Shown: positions 12,658 to 23,476, counted from the stretch's first letter. The stretch is DNA of 64,000 bases from Peromyscus leucopus (GCF_004664715.2 NC_051071.1:35833530-35897529); one strand, 5' to 3'. Made by a program: numbers and translations. The notes: generated by a model not told the origin, from the letters alone.

Positions 12658-13235
12658 TGTCTTAGTTAGGGTTTATATTGCTCTGAAGAGACACCATGAC
12701 CATAGCAACTCTTTTTTTTTTTTTTTTTTTTTTTTTTTGGTTTTTCGAGACAGGGTTTCTCTGTGTAGCTTTGCGCCTTTCCTGGAACTCACTTGGTAGC
12801 CCAGGCTGGCCTCGAACTCACAGAGATCCGCCTGGCTCTGCCTCCCGAGTGCTGGGATTAAAGGCGTGCGCCACCAACGCCCGGCCATAGCAACTCTTAT
12901 AAAGAAAAACATTTGATTGGGGTTGGTTTAAGTTTCAGAGTTTCGGTCCATTATCAACATGTTGGGAAGCAAGGCAGCACACAGGCAGACATGATAGTGG
13001 AGAGATAGCTGAGAGTTCTACATCTTGATCCACAGGCAACAGGAAGTGAACGGTATCCCACACTAGGTGTAGCTTGAGCATGTAAGACCTCAAAACCTGT
13101 CCCCAGAGTGGCACACCTCCTCCAACAGGACTCTACCTACTCAAATAGGTCCAGACCTCCTAATAGTGTCACTCTCTATAGGCTAAGCACTCAACCACTT
13201 GAGTCTATGCAGGCCATACCTATTCAAACCACCAC
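12658..13235 (+). mobile_element. Rodent LTR-like repeat (MaLR type), split by B1
   Basis: The outer element opens tgtcttagttagggttt at 12658 and closes attcaaaccaccaca at 13235 (TG...CA). Its internal text, such as gaagagacaccatgacc and gagagttctacatcttgatc, recurs in rodent interspersed repeats. The five bases outside each end are gcttc and tcttc, compatible with a 5-bp duplication carrying one change, as expected of ERVL/MaLR elements. A B1 at 12712-12885 interrupts it. I recognise the repeat but not a secure family name. Confidence 0.7.
12712..12885 (-). mobile_element. Young B1 SINE, minus, with 11-bp TSD
   Basis: On the minus strand this is a full B1: gccgggcgttggtggcgc, cctttaatcccagcac, the cricetid-type segment gttccaggaaaggcgcaaag, gaaaccctgtctcgaaaaacc, then a poly(A) tail seen as about 27 T on the plus strand. 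The 7SL-derived Pol III A and B boxes lie at its minus-strand 5' end. Perfect duplications catagcaactc flank it at 12701-12711 and 12886-12896. Retained CpGs and a long uniform tail point to recent insertion. Confidence 0.97.
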
Positions 13236-13954
13236 ATCTTCTGACTTAACTTTCACATTCTATCCTCATTAATCCATGTCCTAGATAATTTCAACTACAT
13301 TGAGATTATTTTCAAATCTTCTGATTCTTCCTAAATCATTATCCTATTTAGAATACTGCCTATGGATACTTGGGTTTACAAATAATTATTTTCCAAATAG
13401 CATAATTTGTCAAATTATAGATGAAGTGTGGATACATAAAAAGATTGTTTTAAACTCATGCATTAAAGGTAATTTCTGTTAACACAGCATCAATAAATAT
13501 AAATACATCTGCATGAGCATTCCTCTAAACATTTATAACACACAAAAAAAAACATTTTGCAAATATTCAGTGTGATTTAATGTGTTGTTAGTGCTTACTA
13601 TATGCCAAGAATTTTGCCATGCATTGTCAATACACAGTGGTTTGGAGTGACATGTGCAAGATTCCTAGGAGCAGGAACTTTGCTAACAAGGCCTCTCATC
13701 TTATTCAATCTGTCAGTAGCATCTACTTCATTGACTTCTGTGACTACATCACATTTCCTCCTCTGTTCTATTTCTTTTCAGAATGAATTCACTAAGAACA
13801 TATCACCTCTCTTTGAAAACTTCCTCTACTGTTCTTCCACTGAGAAGAAATGACCATGGAACTCTCCAACACACCAATTCTATGTGATGCTTCCTATCTG
13901 TCCTTTTATTATTTATTTCTTATTTACTTTCTTTATCAAAGTAATAACTAGCAG
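13236..13954. other. Unique sequence, no gene seen
   Basis: No recognised repeat or gene. Short frames have no domain. Confidence 0.5.
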
Positions 13955-14091
13955 ATATGTGTCAGGTGGACAGTGTTCTGAATCTGGGAGCAACAAAGAA
14001 GACATATTGTTATTACTGTCTCCATATGTGTCAAGTGGACAGTGTTCTGAATCTGGAAGCAACAAAGAAGTCATATTGCTGTTACTGTCTG
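13955..14091. repeat. Two-copy tandem duplication, 69-bp period
   Basis: Copy 1 begins atatgtgtcaggtggacag at 13955 and copy 2 begins atatgtgtcaagtggacag at 14024. The copies share gtgttctgaatctgg and gcaacaaagaag and differ at only a few positions. The 69-bp period is a multiple of three, so the repeat stays open in two frames, but there is no other sign of coding function. Confidence 0.92.
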
Positions 14092-14132
14092 TGTTGTTTA
14101 TGTATAAGGTCTGCCTGGGAAATACAAAACAG

Positions 14133-14345
14133 AGCTAGGGAGATTCTTCATTGTATAATGTGCTTTATGTGCAAGCTTAAGGACATGAATTTGAGCTCGT
14201 AGAGCTCATATTTAAAATAAAATAAAATGAAATAAAAAGCCAGGCACTATAACATTCACTTGTAATCCTAGTGCTTGAGAGAGAGACAAGTGGCTCTTCA
14301 GGGCTTGCTAGCCAGCTTACCTCACCATATTGGTAAGTTCCAAGT
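14133..14345 (+). mobile_element. Diverged B4-type SINE (ID/tRNA head plus B1-like part)
   Basis: A tRNA-like head (gctagggagattcttcattg, then caagcttaaggacatgaatttga) is followed, after an A-rich bridge, by a B1-like part (gccaggcactataacattc, cttgtaatcctagtgcttgaga). This order is that of the rodent B4 composite. The copy is strongly diverged. Confidence 0.6.
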
Positions 14346-14369
14346 CTCATTTCAAAACTAAAGAGGAGA

Positions 14370-14545
14370 CCATAGAATCCATACTGCTGTTACAAGGAAC
14401 TCCTTTGCTTCCCAGCAACCATACTGAATGGCCCACAAGCTCCAGAAGAACCAACACTTTCTTCTGGTTTCATCTGGCACTTGTATACATGTGTACATGC
14501 CAAGATACCAACACCCCACACACACACACACATGTGCACATGCAA
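14370..14545 (+). mobile_element. B2/B3-like SINE 3' part with CA tail
   Basis: The text tgcttcccagcaaccatac, tggcccacaagctcc, cttctggtttcatctgg and ttgtatacatgtgtacatg follows the plus-strand B2/B3 order and ends in a short (CA)n tail at 14516-14533. The head is degraded. Confidence 0.6.
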
Positions 14546-15102
14546 CAGTAACAGTTTACAGTTTGAATTCACATGTATGTTTTCTCTATCTAATCACAAC
14601 TGTGAAATTGGCTCTTATTTCTTAATATTGCTCTTCTTGATGTTTCATGGAACTCACTCTTCCAGGTATGGCATGGCCATTGTACTTTTAAACTATCAGT
14701 ACCATTACCTACATAAAAACTTTATAATGCTGGGACCCATTAACATTCTGTTATGGAGAGAGAAGTGTCTGTTTCATGAGGCCCCACCTCTCTCTTGAGG
14801 AATTAGAGGTGGTTGTTAGGGGAGGGAGGGACATTCTTAAATGGTGTAGACACTGATAAGTTCTCATGTTCCAGTAAATAATCCTTCATATGTTCATCTC
14901 TCAGCAATTCAAAGAGAACTCATTATGTTTTATTTTAAAGACATGAAAGCACACCAGGGCATAATTAGGAGGAAGAAAGTAATAAGCACAAATGGAAAGA
15001 GGACAAAGGAAAGCAACAGGGGGATAATGTGATTATAATCTAACATATATATGTATGAAAGTGTCAGAATGATATCCATTGTTATGCACAATCAATGTAT
15101 AC
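14546..15102. other. Unique sequence, no gene seen
   Basis: No recognised repeat or gene. Confidence 0.5.
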
Positions 15103-15448
15103 TGATTATATTAGCTAATTCTCTGTTGTGATAAAATACCAAGACCAACACAACTTGTGAGATGAATAGTTTATTTGTGCTTATGATGCAAAAGAGCTAA
15201 GTACACTGTTACATCAAGGCACAGGAATAGGCTGCAAGCATGAGAACAGAAGCAAGAAGCTGAGATTACATCTTCAACCACAAACAGGAAGCAAAGAATA
15301 AACTCGGAGTGAGGCAAGGCTATAAAATTTCAAACCCACACTCGGTGACATACTTCCTCCAGGGAGGCCTCACTACCAACTGGAAAGCAAATTTTCTTAA
15401 TTTCCAATACCCGATCCTGTATGGGGCATTCTAATTCAAACCACCACA
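15103..15448 (+). mobile_element. Rodent LTR-like repeat related to the 12658 element
   Basis: It opens tgattatattagctaattc and closes attcaaaccaccaca, the same terminal motif as the 12658-13235 element. Between them are ctctgttgtgataaaatacc, gagattacatcttcaaccac and tgacatacttcctcc. I see no target duplication, and the 5' boundary is approximate. I recognise the repeat as rodent interspersed but give no family name. Confidence 0.6.
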
Positions 15449-17065
15449 CAAATAAAAAATAAAATAAAATAAGATAACCCCTCTCTTTTACTTTCTGTTT
15501 TAACTCAATGATACCTTTGATAAGTATAGCCAAGAAGTCATACATTCCAAATACAACATAATCACATGGTTCCAGGCAAGGTGATGATTCTGCTCCAGCT
15601 TCTTCTTCTATAAGCCAGAAATAATATTCATACAAGGTTTGTAAGACTTTTACATGAAAACAAATTTTCAAAGCAATTTCCCACTGGTGGGAGGTAGAGT
15701 GATAGCCTAGGATACACAGACATTAATCCACAAATCCTGTGATTAGTCAACCTTCGCAAATGCATCTAATTTAAGGAGAATAGTAATAGAGAGTACTTTG
15801 AGTTATCTGTGTGAACTCAGTTTAAATACAAGTGTTCCTGAGAAAACAGGATGTTTGTAATTGTTTGGTTTTGTTTCAAGGGAAGACTGTGGTTGGACAG
15901 AGGTGTGATAACAGAAGAAAAGCCCAAGAGATTTCACCTAGCTGGTGTGGAAGCAAAAAGAGAGTGGTCCTTTGAAGCTTGAAAAGAGAAAAAAAATGAT
16001 TCCCCTAAAGCTTCCTCCCAGGGATGCAGCCTTGCTGTGACCCTGATTTTACCCTGGTGAGACTCCTGTCAAAGTCTCACTTTAAGATCATACATTTGTA
16101 TTGTTTTAAGCCATGCAATTTATGTGAATGTTTATTCTAGTTTTATTAAAATTCCTCACTGTCATATGGACTTCTAATGATAACACTGAAGGCAGGCACT
16201 TGAAGCTCATAAAAAAAAGGTCATTAGCTACATTTTTATCTAGGGTGCAAGTTTCTGTGAACAATCACTTGAACTCATGGAGAGAAGGGTTCCTCACTCT
16301 CTGCCTCAGGTTCTTTCTCTTGTGGTATGAAGTAAGGATTGGTTCCAAGAAATTACAACACTCTGAAGAACTTCATATTATGCAATTGCTTATGTAATTA
16401 ATATTAAGCTCTAATTAGCTGCATTATCATTATGTACTCACAGAATTCTACACATAATTGTTAAGAATCAAAAAAAAATTCAAGATGAAAAAAAAAATAA
16501 AGTCCTTAAAAACCCTTTTTATCCCATGGAACAACCAAAGTAGGAAAATATAAAATATAAAATTCAGGTTGGGAATCTTGACCTCAGTACTGAATCTCAC
16601 TCCCCAGCACATCTAAACTGCCTTCTGGCCCACAGGATATCCACAAAGTAATTGGGAACATGGTTGAGTTGATTTTTGCATATCTTCTAACAATAGATGA
16701 CTTGGAAAGGAGATGCTTAGCAAAATGCCAGAGTGGATACTATTTCAAATTAATATGCAAAGCCTATATCATATACTTTTATATTAATATGCAGTGGGAG
16801 ATATTCAATAATTGAATATAAAAAATTGAATAACTAGACTGAATATGAAATTTTGTTAGTGAAAATAGAGTTAGAGGTGATCAGAATTTGGATTTCTAAC
16901 ACCAAATTCCAATAGTAAATATCTGGACAAGTTCTTAATCAGCAACAGGAACCGTCTCTTTAGTAAAATAAACTTAACTTGATTGGATAGAGTGAAGGAA
17001 GTTTTTTTTCTAGTGTGGTGCCTTTGCTTCATTGGGCTAATGTGCATGCAGTGATCCAAAGCAGG
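15449..17065. other. Unique AT-rich sequence, no gene seen
   Basis: About 1.6 kb with no recognised repeat or gene. There are A-rich runs near 16471-16500. Confidence 0.5.
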
Positions 17066-17215
17066 GTCTGTATTAGTTACCTCATGCTCTGTAACCAGCT
17101 TCTAAGAACAGGGGCTTTAAATAATGCTGTCTTATCTCTCTGGATTCTGAGGCCTGGCTGAGCAATCTGGGTTCTTTGATGCCTCTTCTGACTGGAATCT
17201 AACCAAGCTCACCCT
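17066..17215 (+). repeat. Possible ancient eutherian interspersed repeat
   Basis: The text tgtattagttacctcatgctctgtaac, a later ctctctggattctgagg and gcaatctgggttctttg resemble an old repeat shared by placental mammals. Divergence is high, and I assign neither class nor boundaries with certainty. Confidence 0.35.
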
Positions 17216-17289
17216 GTTAATTGAGTATCCCTTCTCTTATAGGGCTTATGCTTTTGTTTTTAGTTTCATTATGATTATTACTGTATCTT

Positions 17290-17477
17290 TTCTTTATTAA
17301 TTTATTGTTATTTGTGCATCGATGTTTTGCCTGCATGTATATCTGTGTGAATGTATTGGATCCTGTGTATCTGTAGTTGTAGACAGTGGTGAGCTGCCAT
17401 GTGGGTACTGGGAATTGAACCTAGATCCTCTGGAAGAGGAGACAGGGCTCTTAACCACTGAACCATCTCTCCAGCCC
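17290..17477 (-). mobile_element. B3/B2 SINE, minus
   Basis: The segment ends gctcttaaccactgaaccatctctccagccc, the reverse complement of the B2/B3 tRNA-derived head, with the degenerate B-box complement gggaattgaacctagatcc and the B3-type segment ttttgcctgcatgtatatctg toward the tail. It is nearly full length. Confidence 0.88.
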
Positions 17478-17589
17478 TTATTATTATGTTTTATAACTGA
17501 TTATTTAATGTTTTATATATTAATATCTTTGTGTTTTTTTTAATTCATTTGCCAGTAGCTAGAGTCAAGTCTAATGAGGGACCCTTAAC

Positions 17590-17930
17590 TGAAAAAAAAA
17601 ATGCAAACAGATTGGTCTATAGGTAAACCTTTGGGATGTTTTCTTGATTAATTACTGATGTGAGAGGAACCAATCTACTGTGGGCAGTATCATATTTGAT
17701 CAGGTCATACTGGGTGGTATAAGAAATATATTGAACAAGCTGTGAAGAGCAATCCAGTAAGCAACTTTCCTCTGTGGCTATTGCTTTACTTCCTGCCTTG
17801 AGTTCATGCCCTGACTCAACTCAGTGTTGGAGAGTGACCTAAGAATTGTAAGGTGAAATAAATCCTTTCTTTTCTAGCTTGCTTTTTTATCATGGTGCTT
17901 TATCATAGCAATAGGAACTGTAATAAAGTC
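17590..17930 (+). mobile_element. MaLR/ERVL-type LTR, plus (boundaries approximate)
   Basis: Recognisable in order are cttgattaattactgatgtgag, ctactgtgggcagtatc, cttcctgccttgagttc, ggtgaaataaatcctttc (an AATAAA signal) and catggtgctttatcatagcaatagg. This order is that of a common rodent ERVL/MaLR-related LTR. I found no target duplication. Confidence 0.65.
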
Positions 17931-18333
17931 ACATAGAATTTTTCATAGTTAGCAGAGGTATTCTTTAACCACAATAATAGAGTTACAGAATTTCTTAACA
18001 CCCAGGCTATTTATCACACACCACTTCTTCTCTCACATTGTATCAATGAAGATAATTCAGAAGGTTCAATTCAAATAGCATGGGTAGAAGCATAGACTGA
18101 GAGCACAGAAATTTGTTATAAAGTGCACACAATGAGGGAAAGAGGTCACATCCATACTTGTAATCCATTAGTTAGTATTATTAGCTAGTCCCCAAACTAA
18201 TGTGATCATGGAACTTTTCTATTTATGATATTTGTAGCCAATCTCAAAGTTTTCAGTTTGCAAATCTTAAGTAAGGCTTTGAATAATACAATAAGACACT
18301 ACTAGAATTCTTAGTTGAGCATTTATAGTAAAA

Positions 18334-18335
<2 letters not shown>
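17931..18335. other. Unique sequence, no gene seen
   Basis: No recognised repeat or gene. Confidence 0.5.

Positions 18336-18376
<41 letters not shown>
18336..18376. repeat. (TA)n microsatellite
   Basis: An uninterrupted alternating AT tract of about 41 bp, self-complementary and liable to cruciform formation or replication slippage. Confidence 0.97.
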
Positions 18377-18378
<2 letters not shown>

Positions 18379-18965
18379 GTACAGACAAGTAACATTTATA
18401 GGGACATGTAAATTAGGATGGAGCAAAGCAATTTAATAAGAAAGTATTAGTTTAACTCAGAAAAATGGGAAAGAGATCCATGAGATGAGAAAGCAGAATA
18501 TCAAAAGGATCAGTAAATGCCCAAGATAGAGTCTGTGTGCTCCCACTCACCATATATGCTATAGCTTGGCCAAATGATAAAAGTTAACAGAACAAAAACA
18601 AACATCAAAGTTAATGGCACAGATTTTTGCCACAGAACTTTTGATCTTTATGATAATAATAAAATATTGAAAGAAATAATACATATAAGAAAAGAAGTAT
18701 CATGTAGAGGAAGACCAAATCATTCTGGATGTATTAGATTTGGAGTGGCACCAGAGTGGGTGAAATACATTGTGAAAATTTTAGTTGCCAAACTGAACAC
18801 ATTAATTAATTATTGATCTGAGAAACACTTCTACAAGTGTGCATTGACATGACACAATAATAAGATAATATTGAATTAAATTAAACTAAATGAAAGATAA
18901 TAAATATAGATTCAGCCATTTTAGAGATAGTAAATAATCAAAATAGGCGATTAATATACAGTATC
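18377..18965. other. Unique AT-rich sequence, no gene seen
   Basis: No recognised repeat. The 80-codon frame at 18574-18816 has no recognisable domain. Confidence 0.5.
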
Positions 18966-19330
18966 AGGGCTACAAAGATGCCTCGATGGGTAAACATGCT
19001 TTCTGTACAAGCATGAATACTTAACTTTAGAACTGCAGAGGTTATATAAACAGCCAAGAGTGGAGACCTTAAACTATAACCCCTAACTGGGCCAGGAGGG
19101 CATAGAAATCATATTTTCTTGGGGTTACTGGAAAACAGAGTAGGGAGAAAAAGAACCCAGGGAGTTCTAGGTTCTGTGAGACCTTGCTTAAAGAGATTGA
19201 AGTAGAAATCAATGGTATAGAGCAACTGAAATCCTCCACCAGCCTTTGTGCATGCACACACAATACACATACACATAAATACAAATAAACATACACGAGC
19301 AACACGTGCACATAAATATACAATATTATA
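18966..19330 (+). mobile_element. Diverged B4-type SINE with CA-rich tail
   Basis: It begins with a tRNA/ID-like head (gggctacaaagatgcctcgatgg, tgtacaagcatgaat), passes into B1-like remnants (tgggccaggagggc, gttctgtgagaccttgc), and ends with a CA/AT-rich tail (19250-19320). The order fits B4. The copy is old. Confidence 0.5.
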
Positions 19331-19360
19331 AGTGATAGATAAGAAAAACAAGAACATACC

Positions 19361-19638
19361 ATGCTTTGGACCCCATTGCAAAGTCTGCAGTATGAGTTTG
19401 ATGATACCTTTGATGATATATATGAAGAAATATGTGCTGATAAGAGCCAAAGTGCAAAAGAAAATGAAGAGAAAAGAATAAACACCCCCTAAATAGCATA
19501 AAGACTCACAACATAGGAGTGATAAAAGCTGTTTCCCCATCAAAAACTAATGAAGATGAGCAAGATCAGCCCTGCAAAAAGATCATTATTGACATTGGAG
19601 AGCACTTTATGGAGAGTGTAGAGATGAAGAAAATATGA
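19361..19638 (+). pseudogene. Possible decayed coding fragment, unidentified
   Basis: From an ATG at 19361 a 43-codon frame runs to a stop at 19490-19492. A second frame, offset by two bases, is open from about 19481 to the stop at 19636-19638. Both have an acidic, hydrophilic, protein-like composition rich in Asp, Glu and Lys (for example DDTFDDIYEEI in the first), and joining them would need one frameshift. Long antisense frames across the same stretch are consistent with biased codon content. I do not recognise a family, and no poly(A) tail or duplication marks it as a processed copy. It could equally be chance. Confidence 0.25.
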
Positions 19639-19794
19639 GAGCAACACAAATCAAATATTGTCATGAAAAATGAAGATAAATTGCATGAGCACGTGGGAGG
19701 AAGCTTATATCGGAAGAGCAGCCTTTGGGTATATTTATGATGTGAAAAATAGCATACAGGAAATAATAAATAAATGAATAAATGGATGCTTTGC

Positions 19795-20345
19795 TTTAAT
19801 GAAATGACTACTGATATTCTGTTATGCTCATAGATCAGTGCCTTGTTCGGATATCATCGGAGAAGTTTTCTCCTTCAGCAGACAGGAACAGATGCAGAGA
19901 CCTATAGCCAGTCCTTGGAGCATGCAGTTCTAAATGGGATGTCAATTGCCTTCCCTCAGAGCTCAGGGAATCCTGATGAAGATGACGCAGCAAGAGTACA
20001 AGAGCCAAACGGGATAGTAGACACCGGGAGAATAAGGCCTTCTGGATCAACTAAACAAGACTCATGAGTTCACAGAGACTGAAGCAGCAAACACAGGCCC
20101 TGAATGGGTCTGCATCAGTTCCTCTGCATACATTGTACAGCTTTCAGCATAATATTTTTATGGGATTCCTGAGTGTGTGAACAAGAGGGTCCCTAATTCT
20201 TTTGCCTGTTCTTGGGACTTTTTTTCTCCTTCTGTTGGGTTGCTTTCCCAGCCTCAGTGTGGCGTTTTTTGCTTTATCTTATTATATTTTATTTTGTCAA
20301 AAATATTTGAATACAAAATTAAATAAATAAAACAAAAGAGCAATG
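19795..20345 (+). mobile_element. L1 3' end (5'-truncated), plus
   Basis: Signature text of a rodent L1 3' region is present in order: gatattctgttatgctcatag, gaacagatgcagagacc, cctcagagctcagggaa, ctcatgagttcacagagactg, gcctgttcttgggac and cttctgttgggttgc. It ends in an A-rich aaattaaataaataaaac tail. The coding part is absent. I found no clear target duplication. It is older than the L1 fragments at 36958, 38868, 47749 and 58925 and belongs to a different 3' end group. Confidence 0.85.
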
Positions 20346-21123
20346 GTTCTGCAATCAACTAAATGAAGGCAGGTATCCATTACTTTCCATGCATGGTCTT
20401 TATTATTAGGAAAATTATCTTTAAGCCTTCATGACATAGAATTTGACTCAATGTTTAGTAAACCATGCACATGCAGTTTAGTGCCTGTCACGATTGGCAC
20501 CTATAACATCAGGAAACCAACAGGATTGGATGAGAGAAAGGTGACAATAGGTAAAACATGGATTCCCTCAAGTCATCTATATCCTACTCCTTGAGACATG
20601 GATGTGTGTTAAATTGCATATTACATGAGAACCAGGTTGTGAACAGAAATTTTCTAGTCAGCTAACCTTAACATAGGGAGAGCTTCCTGAATCACTCATG
20701 TCATCAAGACATACTCACACATATCTCCAATCAAGCACTGTAGAGAAGAGATGCCAAAGACAAATGTAAAGTGAGGCAAAGTGAGAAGCAGCCAGATAGG
20801 GCAAACTTTGACCATGACAGAAGGGACTATGAGCTAAAGAATGTGTTGACCACTGATGCTTGAGAAACATGTAAATGAATCTTGCACACACTGGGAAAGA
20901 AAAAAACCCCACAAACACCTTGATTTTACTTACTTGCTACATAGTTCAGATTTTTCCCGTAGAGAAGAATTAGAAAATAACTTCTATTTTATACTGCTAA
21001 GATTATTTTAATGTATTGAAGCAAAATAATAAATAGGCATAACAGGCCTAAACCCACAGTTGGGTTACTATGGGGAGGGGTGCAAAAAGTCATTTTTTTT
21101 TATTAGAGTTGTTTCACATGTGG
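20346..21123. other. Unique sequence, no gene seen
   Basis: No recognised repeat or gene. Confidence 0.5.
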
Positions 21124-21470
21124 GGAGAAACTCAGAGGATAAATTGCTTGCCAGATTAGCTTGGGGACCTGAGATTGGATCCTAAGAGCCTACATAAAGC
21201 AGGACATGATAAAGTGGGTCTGTAATCTCAATGCTCCTACCACAAAGTGGGAGGTAAACACAACAAAATCTCCAAAAGCTCCCACTAGTCTGGCATGCAC
21301 AATAGCAAGAGACTTTCTCAAAAGCAAGATAGGTGATGGCCAATACCGCAGGTTGTTCTCTAATGATCTCTACATGCACACTGTGGCACACATGCACCCC
21401 ACTCAGACGTACAAACATGCACACACACACATCTCACACACATGCACACACACAGACACAGAGAGAAGAA
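21124..21470 (+). mobile_element. B4-type SINE with CA/GA tail
   Basis: A tRNA-like head (ggataaattgcttgccag, ctgagattggatcct) is followed by a B1-like part (gcaggacatgataaagtgg, tctgtaatctcaatgctcc) and a B2-like end (gatctctacatgcacac, cacacatgcaccc). The tail is CA-rich (21418-21463) and ends in gagagaagaagaag. The LTR at 21479 inserted right at the end of this tail. Confidence 0.6.
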
Positions 21471-21478
21471 GAAGAAAT

Positions 21479-21870
21479 TGTAGCTAGAGTTTTCCTGCCT
21501 GGCCCACAGTCAGGACAAATCTTTGTCACCCACCAGTCCCACAGCCGCTCAGACCCAACCAAGTAAACACAGACACTTATATTACTTATCAACTGTATGG
21601 CCGTGGCAGGCTTCTTGCTAACTGTTCTTATAGCTTAAATTAATCCATTTCTATACATCTATACCTTGCCATGTGGCTGGTGGCTTACCGGCGTCTTCAC
21701 ATGCTGCTGGTCATGGCGGCGGCTGGCGGTGTCTCTCTCTCGGCCTTCTGCTTCCCAGTATTCCTCTCTCTCCTTGTCCCACCTACTTCCTGCCTGGCCA
21801 CTGGCCAATCAGTGTTTTATTTATTGACCAATCAGAGCAACAGATTTGATATACAGACCATCCCACAGCA
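21479..21870 (-). mobile_element. Solo LTR, ERV2/ERVK-like, minus, perfect 6-bp TSD
   Basis: On the plus strand it runs tgtagctagagttttcctg to accatcccacagca. Exact duplications agaaat lie at 21473-21478 and 21871-21876. It is the same family as 11426 and 43512 (gccgctcagaccc, gcttcttgctaactgttc, catgtggctggtggcttacc, ttgaccaatcagagcaac). There is no internal region. Its CCAAT-type boxes (ccaatcag on the plus strand) would lie in U3. CpG retention suggests a younger copy than 11426. Confidence 0.93.
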
Positions 21871-21888
21871 AGAAATAGGGTGGGTGAA

Positions 21889-21972
21889 GAAGGAGGAGGA
21901 GGAGGAGGAGGAGGGAAGAACAAGAAGAAGGAGAAGAATAAGAAGAGAGAAAGAGAGGGGCGGGGGAGAGAG
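21889..21972. repeat. GA/GGA-rich purine tract
   Basis: A nearly pure purine stretch of (GGA)n followed by mixed GAA/AGA repeats lies just downstream of the solo LTR. Its complement encodes a proline/serine-rich frame that is not a gene. Confidence 0.9.
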
Positions 21973-22436
21973 ATTGGCTTTATTTTGACTTCCTGGTAGG
22001 CCATTCAGTAAGGGCATCCCAGGAAGTGTTTGAAATGTATGGTTCCTTTCCCAGAAGTGACTATACATATGCTAGCAGCTACTGACTGATAGTAGGTTGT
22101 TCCTAACGGACCAAGAGTTAGTATTTCTTTGAGTATGATCTTGGCACCATGTGTCTGTGTTCACCATTGTAACCAAAAATGTATCATCCAACTAGGACTT
22201 TTAAAAGACAATAGAATTAACAATCATACCTAGAAAGCATGTCTCTACAATGCCTTTAGAGATTCGTCTGAGATTTAAAGTCCTTATTTATACTTGGGTG
22301 AAGGGGAAAAACATTGTCACTATAAATTTTAAATCTTATAAGTAATCCCATTTGGTGTCAATAAATCCTCCAGATGTTCAGCTTCCAAATCCTTAAGTCA
22401 TTCCATCATTCATATGATGCAACCAATTTTTTTTAA
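21973..22436. other. Unique sequence, no gene seen
   Basis: No recognised repeat or gene. Confidence 0.45.
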
Positions 22437-22915
22437 TGCATTTTCTTCTTTTTCCTTTCATTGATTCTTTGTGGTTGTCACATCACATATCCTGATTCCA
22501 CTTATCTCCTTGTCCCCTCCTATTTGCCCTCTGCCCCTTAGCACCTTTCCCCACACACAGAACCAAATTTAAAAGAAAACTCCAAACACCAACAAAACAA
22601 AGAGACAAAACAAAAACAAAACCAGAAAAAAAAAAATGATAAAGAATCTTGTCCTGGAAGCTGTAGTGTGGCTCATTGAGACAGTTACACAGATACCCTT
22701 TAGTTCATTCATCTTTACTTGCAATTGCTCATTGCCAGGAGTCATTGGCCTGGCTAGAAGACTCTGGTTTCTGCTGTACCACCAATAATAGACTCTCACC
22801 GGGGCTCCTCTTGGATAACTTGTTGTTGTCCTGTGCCATGAAGGTTCTGTTCTTTTGGATATATAGGTTTCTCCCATTCACATGCTCCAACAGTTCATAG
22901 ATTCAGTAGAATGAA
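22437..22915. mobile_element. Rodent interspersed repeat, probably L1-derived
   Basis: Recognisable text includes gtggttgtcacatcacatatcc, ctccttgtcccctcc, an A-rich caaaacaaaaacaaaacc block, gaagctgtagtgtggctc, gccaggagtcattggcc and ggggctcctcttggataac. I believe this is an old rodent L1-associated region but cannot give the subfamily or a firm orientation. Confidence 0.5.
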
Positions 22916-22957
22916 TTGTGTTCAAAATGTATATGCACTTAAAAAATCTGGCTTTTG

Positions 22958-23145
22958 GGATTGTATAGAAGGCTCAGTAATTAAGAACACTTGCTGCTTC
23001 AGCCAAGGACCTGGTTCCTAGCATCCACATGGTAGCTGATAATTGTCAGTGACTCCAGTTCCAGGGGTTCTGACATGTTTTTATGGCTCTTATGGGCACT
23101 GCATATGCATAGTGAACATACATGCTTGAAAGACATTAAAAAACA
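22958..23145 (+). mobile_element. B3 SINE, plus
   Basis: The text runs ggctcagtaattaagaacacttgctgc, ggttcctagcatccacatgg, gactccagttccaggggttctgac and gggcactgcatatgcatag, in B3 order, with an A-rich end. The tRNA-like head is degraded. Confidence 0.82.
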
Positions 23146-23476
23146 CAAATAACTGAATATCCACAAGAACTGTAAAATCCATGAAGTAAAAGCATTTTCT
23201 AATTTTTTTCTTTACTGTAGCCCAAGAGGAAAGAATGTACCTGGTTCAAACGACACATTGAACTGATGTTTCCTAGCTAAATCAACGTCTATATGATTCT
23301 TTCATGTGAGGAAATGTTACACTGTTTCCTGGAATTAGAATCTTTTGTGAATCTCTGTGATCACAAGACTTTAAGACCAATTCTTCAACTTGATGCTTAA
23401 GCCTCTTCACCACTAGATGGAACTTCTAGAAATTTTTGCATCCTCACCTGGAAAAAGGAGAAATTATTTACTTCCT

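Noticed and set aside
12673..12912. Frames on both strands with B1-typical peptides
   Set aside because: They are translations of the B1 SINE. The same peptides recur at 28124-28462, 28488-28694 and 61863-62159.
19069..19543. Two overlapping minus frames of about 140 codons
   Set aside because: They overlap each other in different frames and cover a SINE tail. If anything is coding here, it is more likely the plus-strand fragment reported separately.
21671..21988. 105-codon frame beginning with a Trp/Leu-rich peptide
   Set aside because: It is a translation of the solo LTR at 21479 running into the GGA tract. Similar peptides appear on the matching strand in the other copies of this LTR.
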